A stretch of DNA of 64,000 nt. Origin: Larimichthys crocea. Taxonomy: Eukaryota; Chordata; Actinopteri; Sciaenidae. The position numbers and the translations under genes were made by a program. Within the stretch, counting starts at the first letter, position 1; each line of letters starts with the position of its first letter. The stretch covers positions 24,484,304 to 24,548,303 of the forward strand of contig NC_040016.1 in assembly GCF_000972845.2 (NCBI RefSeq), given 5' to 3'. Below, piece by piece: positions 36,743 through 46,439 of the stretch. The notes beneath the pieces are model-generated. The model searched no databases. It was not told where the DNA came from and was given only the letters and a program-made list of their open reading frames with translations.

Positions 36743-37060
36743 CCACAACAAGCTTAACGTCGGACTTTCGAGGTGGGTAAACACCTGGAAAATCACAGGT
36801 GTAGTCTCCGCTGTCAGCCATCGTTGCGTTTGTGATCTTTATGGAGGCGTTGCCGTGTTTCAGTTCTTCTTCAAAATGTGAGACGCGACCTCTGAACTGC
36901 TCAGCTTGACCTGTTTTGCCTTTATTGGAATGCTGGCCTACAGCAAATGAGAACACCTCCATCTGTCCTTTTGTCCAGTCAAACGATTCAGTCTCCAAGT
37001 TGACACCGTTGTTAGAACAGGGTAAAATCACATCACTGCCTTTTTCCACGACCACTGTCC
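36743..37060 (-). CDS. V-type immunoglobulin domain exon (intact)
   Basis: 318 nt, phase 1 in and out, reading TVVVEKGSDVILPCSNNGVN, FDWTKGQ, FRGRVSHFEEELKHGNASI, ATMADSGDYTC and KSDVKLVVG. Both domain Cys (LPCS and DYTC), the F-D-W core and the DSGDY motif are present, a complete V-set of the butyrophilin/B7 type. Such domains on fish receptor-like genes bind partner surface proteins in immune regulation; the ligand here is unknown. Acceptor CTTTCAG, donor GTGAGT. Confidence 0.88.
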
Positions 37061-37479
37061 CTGAAAGATGAAAACATGTATTAATCAGTATGTGAACATG
37101 CAGAGTCATTCAGTGCAGACAGACACATGGAAGTTTGTTGTTTGAACACGTCAACTTATGATAGAACAGCTGACTTTTCTTGTTGTTGGACTTTGTCTAG
37201 CACACTGTCCTCTGAACTGTCCTACAGATTGAATGTTTGCAATAATTAATAACACTGAAGTCTTTTTCTCCAAGTGATGATGAACATCAACACTGACTCA
37301 GTCGTCCGTCAGACTCTCTGTCTGCACACTCAACACACGAAGAAGAAGAAAGAGGAAACGAGAGAGTGACGAGGAAAATGCAGAACTAACAGTGAATCTT
37401 AATTCACTTCACTTCTTCATCTTTTCTGTGGAACACAGAATATAACGTGTGAACATGATGCATCTACGTCTGGTGTTTG

Positions 37480-38141
37480 TTGGAGGGCATGTGAGGAGGT
37501 GTTAGTAATCAGTACCATTGATATACATGTAGGTAAGCTTTAGAGAGCTCTGTGACACCTGCTGGAGATCATCTGTACTGCACTTTGTAAAACATCTGAA
37601 CATCTGTTGGTTTGACAACTCTTATCCTCATTTATGAGACAACGTGCCTGAGAGAAACTTCTGTAAGTGGTGGAGAGCACTGTTAACAAAACAAGAAAAA
37701 CTACTCAGTGTCACAGTCCACAGCAAGTTGTCTGTTCAACAAAAACTGCATCAACATCATAGAATCAGATTCAGATTATGAGCTAATAACAAATGTCTGA
37801 CCTGTGAGTGGTGGATTCATCGTTCAGCACACCTTGGTAAGAACAGATCTGGCTGGTTTACAGCGTTTGGTTCATCTGGAGTGAATGTTGCAGCACGAGG
37901 CCCAATGCCTCCTCAAATGATAAGAGCTGTCATTCAAACGGATGTTAAGATGTTTCCTGTATTTGGCTTCATTAGTACTAATGAACAAACTACAAGCTGC
38001 AAAGAGTCAAAGACAGAGCTACACGTCATGAAAAGTATTTACTTCATTTGATCTGACTGGATTCTGTTCATCAGTGATGAGGCACAGTTGGTGTCGCATC
38101 AGTAAGGTGTCATTAAAACAGCGTCTGCAGGATGTAGGTGA

Positions 38142-38172
<31 letters not shown>

Positions 38173-39050
38173 GTACATATCCTCATCATGATAAGTATAA
38201 CTACTCAAACAGGTATTGCTACCTGCATGAAGAAATAGAGGAGAGGTGTGTGGGAGTAGTACAGTACAGTTGGCAGGCACTGACATGGAAACATTAGGAA
38301 GTAGCTCACCTGCAATAGCTGCCACACAAACACATGATTTAATTTTCTATCTTTGTTTTATCACAATAATCAATAAACTACAACAATAAAATGTTTCATT
38401 GGTTTCGTCTGTTTATCAGTCACGTGAGTCACAGTTGGTGAAACTCGGTGAGGTTTGTTTGTAGTCAGAGTCTTTCTTGAAGGAAGTGAAACCAGCTGAA
38501 TGCACACTAACACTGACCTGTTATCAGCTCATTAAGTTGTTAATGAGAACACGTTCTGATGACCTGTTATCAGCATTTATGAGCACCTGACAAACATGAA
38601 CTCAGGTGATGACTTCTTAGGAAGGCAAAGCTCACACAGGGTCAGACATCAGAGAAACAGTTCATCTGATCTGAGTCCACTATATTCTGTTGATCAGAGC
38701 ATCAGAGAGTCACAGCTCATCAAGAGTTTCTCGGAAACAGAGGAGCGTCTGCAGGATGGACACCGTGCACGCGCACGCACACACCTGCAGCAGCGATGAC
38801 GTCACATCATCATGTCGCATATAAAGCAGCTCGAGGTGTGGCAGCTCCTGACTGAATCGATCATCGGGCTGTAATCGATCAGAAGGATGCTGTAATCGAT
38901 GAATCAGTATTGATGTGTGCTAATTATTAGGATGCATCACACTGTGCTGATGATCTTAATGTGACAGCTGCAGGTGTTATCTACCTGTCCAACCTGTTTC
39001 CAGAGCCCTGCACACATTTGAAATCAATCAAAGTACAGTTGAGTTCAGAG
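37480..39050 (-). other. Long intron between signal-peptide and V exons, first unit
   Basis: In the 54 kb unit the corresponding intron is only about 0.55 kb. The extra 1.5 kb here contains a CA run and a segment at 37530-37600 also found at 45.33 and 63.87 kb (CACCTGCTGGAGAT and nearby). No exon seen. Confidence 0.55.
38146..38172. repeat. (CA)n microsatellite
   Basis: About 13 CA units. Confidence 0.9.
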
Positions 39051-39069
39051 AGATGATGAGTTTACTGAC

Positions 39070-39168
39070 CGGCTGGATCAGCGGACGTTGTTCCAGAGCA
39101 GCTAGGAGACAGAGGACACACGAGAGGAAGAAGCTCCATGTTTGAACAAGTCCTCTAGGATGAACCAT
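39070..39168 (-). CDS. Signal-peptide exon, frame-shifted copy
   Basis: From ATG at 39168 it reads MVHPRGLVQTWSFFLSCVLC then LLAALEQRPLIQP, and ends in phase 0 at the GTCAGT donor. The intact copy at 54809 is one base longer over the same stretch, ends in phase 1 and matches the V exon. Here two bases are lost and one gained relative to that copy, so this leader would not splice in frame to a V exon. It is either a disabled gene or sequencing error. Confidence 0.65.
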
Positions 39169-39281
39169 CAGCACACTTCTTAGAGGGAGGAGAACACAGC
39201 GGACACACTCCCGACACACACACCGCTCTGTCACACACTGTTTCCATTCACACACTTTATACAAGGTGCAACCACAGCATC

Positions 39282-39289
39282 ACTTCCGG
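39282..39289 (-). promoter_or_regulatory. ETS/GABP-type site upstream of signal exon (first unit)
   Basis: Minus-strand CCGGAAGT, about 115 bases upstream of the leader ATG and inside CCGGAAGTGATGCTGTGG. The same word is found at the same place before the 54.8 kb leader. ETS sites of this form are common in TATA-less lymphoid promoters. Confidence 0.5.
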
Positions 39290-39363
39290 TGCTGAGCCTT
39301 CAAAGTAAAGGCATCATCTGCACATACACTAACTGTGACTCATCAACTCTGCAGAAAAACATC

Positions 39364-39366
<3 letters not shown>

Positions 39367-39443
<77 letters not shown>

Positions 39444-39445
39444 CA
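39367..39445. repeat. (CA)n microsatellite, about 39 units
   Basis: Long AC/CA run with one CGCA interruption near its right end. Confidence 0.95.
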
Positions 39446-39884
39446 GCTGATGCACCACGCCCCCTCCTCTTTTAAAAAAGCAATTTAATGATACATTTGA
39501 ATTATTATTAATATCTTAAATCTAAATAACAACAATATAAAACTGAATAAAGTTTAAAGCAACATTACATAGATTTCAGTTTCAGAGTGTAATCCCACAT
39601 AAATGTGTTGCCCATCATATACAGAGCAGTGAATAAGTGAACAGCAGAGTGCCGACACAGTCCTGAGAATTAAAAAAAAACCCCGCTGGATCCTACATTT
39701 CCCATAATGCAACAAGAGCCATCCTTGACTAGTAAACATGCACCTCCTTCAAACTTCACACCTTCAGTTTGTAACGCAGGTGTTCTGTTTGATGACATCA
39801 CTGTGACATCATCAGGGTTATTTTTCATCAGACTTCAGAAAGCTCCATCAGAGCCACAGAAGATATGACACAACATCTGTCCTA

Positions 39885-39962
39885 TGAAAGCAGCACAGAT
39901 CTATATTAAAGCAGCACAGATCTATATTAAAGCAGCACAGATCTATATTAAAGCAGCACCCC
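39885..39962. repeat. 21-bp tandem repeat, 3.5 copies
   Basis: The unit contains AAAGCAGCACAGATCTATAT and repeats with no differences that I can see, between the first unit's promoter and the second unit's 3' end. Confidence 0.9.
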
Positions 39963-40135
39963 TCATGTTTTTGATAACTCCTCTAATGACAGTTATCTGA
40001 AGTTATCACAGGCTTCATGAGTTATGATATGAAGATCCATCAAAGTGTCACATGAAACATGTCGTGTTATCAGAAGTGTGTTTGCATGTCGTTTGTTTCA
40101 GCATCAAAATCAGTCCAGTTTGACATTTTTCAACT

Positions 40136-40141
40136 TTTATT
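40136..40141 (-). terminator. Poly(A) signal of second receptor unit
   Basis: Minus-strand AATAAA, 0.8 kb beyond the stop codon at 40954. About 240 bases around it (40030-40265) are nearly identical to those around the signal at 48944, marking equivalent 3' ends. Confidence 0.6.
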
Positions 40142-40953
40142 CAAAGCTTTGGATAGAAAAGATGATTGCACCATCAGTATACAACATTAATGCACTTTCA
40201 TATTTCAGAGTCAACAACAGTACACAGCTCAGTGTAGAACTCCAGCTGACACACTCTGGTTTAACAAGGCAAAAGAAAGAAAGAAATAATAATTTAATTC
40301 TCACCTGATGGAATGATTCATTAATAATCAGCTCTGTCAGCATTAAAGGCCACTTGTTCTCTTAAATCACAGATTATATTGTTGGGATCATGAATCCAAA
40401 TATCAAAACATGATGTGTCCAGAGTAACTACAGCCTGGTTAATGTGTAGACGAGGTTAAATGTGTGGAAGAGATCAAATCGATGATGATGAATGTACTGT
40501 TGGTATCAGTGTAGACAGCTACAGGAAAACTGCTTCTGTCCTGTCTGGGTTCATTTTAAAGACGAGTTCATAAAACATGTTGGCCGAGCACGCCTGAAGA
40601 CTAAAGTCTAGTTTAGTTGTTCAGAACAGACAGACTGTCAGGTGGAGTGACAAGACAGAAAACAGTTGAATGAACTGGAACAGAATGTGGATTTACATCC
40701 AGTATTGACATGAGAATACAAACGGTGCTTTCTTATAGATAAACAGGTGATGGCGCTAATTCTCCAAACCATGTGACAAACAACCTTCAACCTGAATCTA
40801 ACTTCAAACATAAAACCAAACTACCTGAAATAAGTGAGCACCAGCCAAAACGTGCTCACCATCACTAAAGCTCAAACACACAAACTTCAGCAGACAACTG
40901 CACAGCACATGTGAAGACGGTTAAACTTCTTCATCAGGTTGTTTCTCAGAGTT

Positions 40954-40988
40954 TTAATTCATTGGCGTTTCTTCAGTTTGTTTCTCGC
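40954..40988 (-). CDS. Receptor unit 2: last coding exon
   Basis: Acceptor CCTGCAG, then (G)EKQTEETPMN and TAA. The first two bases complete the Gly codon opened by the exon at 41235. The tail is short, acidic and lacks tyrosine, so no ITIM or ITAM and no B30.2 domain, unlike mammalian butyrophilins. Confidence 0.6.
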
Positions 40989-41190
40989 CTGCAGGAAACA
41001 AATCAAAGTTTTATTCAGGACAATCCAAACTTGTTGATCCTGATCTGAGTGTAAATACCAACAGAAGCTTCATGAGAAGATAAAACAACTGTCAAGACTC
41101 CAAACATGAGAAACATGGAAATAATTTGACTATATGCGTACAGAACAGATCATCCTACAGTATCAAACACAGGTCATGTAAGTTCAGAAC

Positions 41191-41235
41191 CTTTAGCAGG
41201 ATCTTCAGGTGAGCTCCCTGTGTGCTGACGAGAAC
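41191..41235 (-). CDS. Receptor unit 2: cytoplasmic tail exon
   Basis: 45 nt, phase 1 in and out, reading (G)SRQHTGSSPEDPAK. Acceptor TTCTGCAG is good; the donor GTTCTG is weak. Joins the transmembrane exon at 41790-41680 to the last exon in frame. Confidence 0.55.
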
Positions 41236-41679
41236 CTGCAGAAATCAAAATAAAGTTTAGATCACATGAAGTCAGCTGTTCAATGACAGAAATGATTTTG
41301 GTGGCTCAGACAGATTTGATCCCTCCAGATGACTCTCGACGCTCCACGCGACCCTGATCCCAAAATGAGTTCAGAGGCATTTGTGTATTATTAACAAGAT
41401 ATCAATATTTCATTTTTCACAGGATTATTGTCAATATTGGTACAAACACTGAATTTTCACTTTGCTACCACCATTTTGTGTTTCTTCTTTGTAGGAAGTA
41501 ATTTGAAGTTTTATTCAGGACAATCCAAACTTGTTGATCCTAATCTGAGTGTTAATACCAACAGAAGCTTCATGAGAAGATAAAACAACTGTCAAGACTC
41601 CAAACATGAGAAACATGGAAACTATTTGTTGTCGGCTCGTCATCAATATGTTCATACAAGACATGAAACATAAACTCAC

Positions 41680-41790
41680 CTCTCTTATGTTTCTGTTTGC
41701 ACATGTAAAGCACAACAAGAACAACAGCTCCAAGAGGAAACAAAAGAATGCCGAGAACAACAACAACAGCACGAATCCACCAAGGGAAGA
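41680..41790 (-). CDS. Receptor unit 2: transmembrane exon B
   Basis: 111 nt, phase 1 in and out. Reads FPWWIRAVVVVLGILLFPLG then AVVLVVLYMCKQKHKR: a hydrophobic helix of about 27 residues followed by a basic stop-transfer stretch. Acceptor TTTCAG, donor GTGAGT. A second, unrelated transmembrane exon of the same phase lies 577 bp upstream (42367-42489). Confidence 0.75.
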
Positions 41791-42366
41791 CTGAAACAGA
41801 AGAGAAAAAGTGAGGCCCCTCATACCCTGAAAACAAAAAGCAGTTATTGAAAATGAGTGAAAGGTTTGAAAGCTCTGTCAGCATTAAAGACCTCTTGTTC
41901 TCTTCTGTTGTCACCTTGTTAACTCCAATCTGTCTCTGTGTAACTGAACATTGTCTCATCCCTGTCTCTGGACAGTTAGTGAGTATGACATGACGTCCAA
42001 ACACGTCTGATGTGTTCAGAACAGACGGACTCTCAGGCAAAGTGAAAGTCTTGTAAGTAAGTCGTTTCTATTTCAGTTTTACAAGAATTTACAAGAAATC
42101 AGCAAAAGAAAATAAATGTGAAGTAATCTGTATTTCTACCCACTAATGTTTTTATTTTTCTCTCTGGTTGTTTATCTGAACCTGAAACAAATCAAAGTTT
42201 TATTCAGGACAATCCAAACTTGTTGATCCTGATCTGAGTGTTAATACCAACAGAAGCTTCATGAGAAGATAAAACAACTGTCAAGACTCCAAACATGAGA
42301 AACATGGAAACTATTTGTTGTCTGCTCGTCATCAATATGTTCATACAAGACATGATTTAAACTTAC

Positions 42367-42489
42367 CTCTCTTATATTTCTGTATGCGCTTGTAAAGCAC
42401 AACTCCAACAACAGCTCCATAAGCAACAAAAAGAATGATGAAAACAACAGCAACAATCAACCAAGTGTTGTCTGGCTGTGGTTCTGCCT
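42367..42489 (-). CDS. Receptor unit 2: transmembrane exon A
   Basis: 123 nt, phase 1 in and out: AEPQPDNTWLIVAVVFIILF then VAYGAVVGVVLYKRIQKYKR. The sequence differs from exon B apart from general character. Acceptor TTTCAG, donor GTAAGT. An indel-rich relative is at 31745, and the 59861 exon shares its beginning (TWLIVAVVFIILF). Confidence 0.75.
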
Positions 42490-42616
42490 CTGAAACAGAA
42501 GAGGAAAAGTGAATGTGACACTCAGAATGTAAGTGCAGATCATACAGAGCAGATTGAACATCAGAGCTGACACAAAGAAGAACTAAAGGTGTTCCTGCTC
42601 CTGAAATCTGAACTTG

Positions 42617-42900
42617 TTAGCAGATAAAAACACCACTGGGATGAATCTCAGCAGGAACAGTGATGTTAGCTCTGATCTTACAGACACTTTCCTCCTGCTC
42701 GGCTGCACAGCTGAGAGCTTTGCTTGTGCTTTTGGTCGCAGTAGTGAGGAGGGTGATGTTGTAGCATCGTCCTGTTTCTGAGACGTGCTGCTCATCAGCA
42801 GGAAGAAGGTTTGAATCCCCGTCCTCCACCTCCACTTCAGGCTCTTTACATGTGACTTGTGCTAAACTCCTGCTGTGCCTGAGATCTGCAAATGTGTGTG
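42617..42900 (-). CDS. Receptor unit 2: partial second C-like domain
   Basis: Open frame with VTCKEPEVEVEDGDSNLLPA, SETGRCYNITLLTTATKS, then LSCAAEQEE and IRANITVPAEIHP. Two Cys (VTC and LSC), the YNITLLTTATK strand and the RANITVP end fit a C-type domain of this family. The front is short, and neither end has a clearly right splice site, so the exon may be decayed. An equivalent is at about 32095-31860. Confidence 0.5.
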
Positions 42901-43537
42901 ACAATCTGTGTACAGCCCAGGTTCTCTGCTCTGGGGAAATATTGTACTTTAGACTCCAAAACATTTAGCATATACTAGTTACTGTATATATTTATTTTAC
43001 GTACAAAACATATGATCCATGTATAAAATAAAATAAATACTTTAGTTCCTTAAATTCCATGTAGGAGCCACTTTTTGATTTAACCACAAGGGGGAGTGAG
43101 CTATCTCTGTGTTTGCTCATTATAGGTGGGCATCAGGTGATTTAATTAACACCAAATCACAGACGAAGTGACTGAAAGTTTGGACAGTCATTACAACTAC
43201 CAACAGATGGATTTCAAGTGGCTGTGTGTGTGTGGCGTTGCTATGACGATCCTCGGGATCAGGTTGTCATAGTTACTGAATCAGAGTAGAGATGAACTGA
43301 ACTGGGTTTCATCATTTCATCTTAGAGCCCGGTGACGTGTTCACTGGTTACAGCTTCCAATAACTAAGTTTGAAGGTGCTGAGTGAAATATTAAATTAAG
43401 CTGCTGACACTTTGGAAATGTTCAGCAGGTGTTTTTGACTCTTTGTTTAATGTGATGGAACTGAAGTGGAGTATGGGAGTCTTTGTTCCAGTAACACATG
43501 AATGATTTAAATGATTGAGGATTAAAATACCACTCAC

Positions 43538-43807
43538 CATGAACGTGCACGTAGATCTGAGAAGAAATCCTATGGCTGATGTCCTTCTGCGTTGCCACAC
43601 AGGAGAAGTTGCCAGTCTTGGTCACAGTCGTGAGGAGAGTAATGTATTTACGATCACTTCCCGAGACCTGTTGCTCCTCAGCAAGGGTCTTTCCATCACT
43701 GTCCTGCCACTTTACTTCAAGATGTGGAACACCATGAGCTTTACACTGTAGCCGTGCCCAGTCATTTGTTTCATCAAGTATGGTGACAGACGGCTCTGGA
43801 GCTGCAC
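43538..43807 (-). CDS. Receptor unit 2: C-type immunoglobulin domain exon
   Basis: 270 nt, phase 1 in and out. Reads GAAPEPSVTILDETNDWARL then QCKAHGVPHLEVKWQDSDGK, YITLLTTVTKTGNFSCVATQ and ISHRISSQIYVHV. Both Cys and the core Trp are present. Acceptor GATTCAG, donor GTGAGT. Only about two-thirds of its residues match the 52707 exon, although the intron just upstream is the same in both. Confidence 0.88.
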
Positions 43808-44304
43808 CTGAATCAAATATAAACAACAGATGATGAAGCAGAATTCCATCATTCCAAATGTAACATTGAGATGTTTCCTCTGCTTGTATATCTGGTTTAC
43901 AGTGTGAAGAGAAAACGCCTCAGTTCCATATTCCAGCACTGTTTGACAGGACATGATATTTCAAACATTTTAACTTCTTCTAATCTGACTCACATTCTGA
44001 CTCATATCATGGCAGACACACACACACAGTCACTTTATGATCTAATTGTTGAGATTAAATGTAAAAATTCTGTTTGATGTGTCATCACAAATATTTTAAT
44101 GATTCTGCTTAAATGTTAAATATCAGAAAAATTGTTTATATTTCTACATTTGTACCAAAGAAAAGTTTATGAAAGATTTCATTGGCTGTTTTATTTATGA
44201 TATTTTATTTCCAATGAGTGTAGACTAAATATGAGTAACACCAAACATTAACATTTATGTAAAGTATTTATGTTGGAGTATAAACGCCTCCACCTTCAAC
44301 TGAC

Positions 44305-44350
44305 GAGGAGCCAATCACAGACATTTTAATGACAGGTGTGACGTCATCAC
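44305..44350 (-). promoter_or_regulatory. CRE plus inverted CCAAT pair (second copy)
   Basis: Identical arrangement to 35565-35615: TGACGTCA at 44346-44339 and ATTGG at 44315-44311 on the minus strand. In the 53.5 kb unit TGACGTCA remains (53509-53516) but the CCAAT word is changed to GAATT. Confidence 0.3.
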
Positions 44351-44363
44351 AGTCAGGACTCAC

Positions 44364-44436
44364 CTGGGATGTTTTCACCTGTTCTGTCTTTTAATGTTTT
44401 AAAGCGCGCAGGATGCACGCGACCCGACATGTCCAT
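44364..44436 (-). CDS. Possible alternative first exon (CpG block, copy 2)
   Basis: 73 nt from ATG at 44436 to the donor GTGAGT, MDMSGRVHPARFKTLKDRTG then ENIP, phase 1 at the end, as in copy 1. It would yield a receptor lacking signal peptide and V domain. The downstream C exon is intact here, so an in-frame product is possible. Confidence 0.35.
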
Positions 44437-45785
44437 GTAAACATTGATAAATCCATAAAGAGCGTGTTTCCATGTTGCCTCTAAACGTCCACACACACAT
44501 GTTGGACCTCGTTTGAAAGCTTACAAGTTCGTTTTTTCAACGGAACCAAGAATCTACATGAAGGATTTACGACACTCAACCTGTAGCGTCTTACTTTGCG
44601 GCAGTGCGGCAGTAAACAGGTGAGCATCTTCGTGTGTCTCCTGTGTGTGCGCACTTCAAATGGATTTCTAGGTGGGAAACAGACTTTTCTACACGAACAT
44701 GGGCTCGTTTCAAACACTAAAGTCCACCGGGTCAGTCCAGTTCGGACAAATTCGAGCGGAAGTCCAAATAACGGGAATAAAAGTCGATTGTGTCTCTCGG
44801 TCATTTTTCGCGCCGCTCGTCAAACTTCCGAAACAACGTCATTTAGATGAATTAGAAAATATTCACGTCACATTTGACCAACCGTGTTCAGCACCTGTGA
44901 AATCGGTAAACTCCGAGGAACCAAACGAACCAATCCGCATCTTTCTACGACCTAAAGGGACGAACCGACCAGACTTTTAACTCCGTCAGCCAATCAGAGG
45001 AGAGCACCTGCACGCCAACTCCGCTTGACTTTGATTGACAGCTGCTTTCATCCAATGAGAAGTCAGCACCGTGAAAACACTCCGAGTCTGGAGCCAATTA
45101 AATCACCTGTCTGACCATATATGGAAGTGAACTTTATCTGACTTCCTGTGGTAGTGGGACACTCACACAACAATAAAAAGTTTATTTCTATGTTTATAGA
45201 GACATGATTCAATGATAATAAATCTGTAAATCTGTATTTAAATATTAAAATCATCAGTTTCAGTCAGATCTGACACTTGTGCACATTTCTTCAGGATCAT
45301 AAAGGGATTTATTATCATCATTTGGTAACTTTGGAGAAGTTTTACAGAGCTCTGTGGACACCTGCTGGAGATAATCTGTACTGCACTTTCTAAAATATCT
45401 CAGAGCCACTTCTGTCTGTCAACCTCAAATTTGGTCCAGACTTTCTAGACAAGCTGAGGGAGAGATCCTGAGAGTTTCAGCCTGACAGCCTGTTTTATGA
45501 CGGATTCACTGAGTTTGAAACATGACGTGAAATGAAAAGAAAAGTAGAAAACTTGGATTTATTTGTATTTAATCATTCACCAGTTGAACTCTTTCAGAGC
45601 CTTAATTAAGATCAACACACCTGATGAAACCTCAGAGTGTTTGCTTCACACTGATGCAGTGGACATGTGTCAGCTCCTCATGTTTCTGCTATTATACAGT
45701 TTTAGAATAGTTTTAGAACAGTTTGACAGTATTAAGAGGCTGAAATGCACGTAATCAAAATGAACCACAAGAGGTTAACTCACCA
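44390..45785. repeat. CpG-rich block inserted at the stalk exon, copy 2
   Basis: Comparison with the 53.5 kb unit shows 1.4 kb added where the stalk exon's acceptor should be: the left side departs at CTGTCTTTTAA and the right side rejoins at CTGAAAAGGAAAAAG. It holds many CpG codons, two CCAAT words (near 44991 and 45052) and a plus-strand 102-codon frame (44672-44980). About 1.0 kb of it recurs at 62935-64000 and a piece at 35660. Confidence 0.8.
44672..44980 (+). CDS. Unidentified 102-codon frame in the CpG block
   Basis: Plus-strand frame including FQTLKSTGSVQFGQIRAEVQ, LDELENIHVTFDQPCSAPVK and a C-terminal IRIFLRPKGTNRPDF. Codons are rich in CpG, unlike neighbouring exons, and the text looks protein-like. 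Upstream on the same strand a possible exon ends GGCAGTAAACAG before GTGAGC. The copy at 63241 is interrupted by indels. I recognise no family; it could be an unknown transposon gene or a captured exon. Confidence 0.35.
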   Translation: MGNRLFYTNMGSFQTLKSTGSVQFGQIRAEVQITGIKVDCVSRSFFAPLVKLPKQRHLDELENIHVTFDQPCSAPVKSVNSEEPNEPIRIFLRPKGTNRPDF

Positions 45786-46059
45786 CCTGAAAAGGAAAAA
45801 GAAAACATGTCAGAGTTCTTGTCAAATATCAGCTTGACAGACGTGTAAAACTGTAGAATAAATCTGAGAGTGCACATTCAGATTTCATCGACTACAGACT
45901 GATGACATTTCATCGAGCAGAGTGACATAATGGGCAATGTGTCACTAATATCAGGCATGTTTGATACAGAGGGAATCAGTCCAGATGAGGACGCTGACTA
46001 AAGCCAGTGGGACTCTTGAAGCAGTCACATCAGTAAATGAGTTTAATGAAAGCACTCAC

Positions 46060-46332
46060 CCACAACAAGCTTAACGTGAACAGTTTTTAAGATCAACAGG
46101 GAATCACAGGTGTAGTTTCCGCTGTCATCCACCCTGTTTTGATCTTATGGAGGCGTTGCCGTTTCAGTTCTCTTGAAATGTGAGAAACGATCGTCAGAGT
46201 GTCGGTTGCTCGATCAAAACCTGATCATACTTAACACGTCTGGCCGTTTTTCTCCACTCAACCACCTCTTGTTCAATTGCGACACCGTGGAAAAAACAGG
46301 TAAAATCACATCACTCCTTCTTTCACGAGACC
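46060..46332 (-). pseudogene. Receptor unit 2: V-type domain exon, decayed
   Basis: Acceptor and donor positions match other V exons, and CTACACCTGTGATT (YTCD) and an ending HVKLVVG-like segment are visible in parts. The exon is 273 nt instead of 318, with several deletions, and the NASI/NATMADSG part is lost. No signal-peptide exon follows upstream before the 47.4 kb gap and the hAT element, so the unit lacks a normal front. Confidence 0.65.
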
Positions 46333-46439
46333 CTGAAAGATAAAAACATGTATTAATCAGTATGTGAACATGCAGAGTCATTCAGTGCAGACAGACACAT
46401 GGAAGTTTGTTGTTTGAACACGTTTTAAACATATCAATC

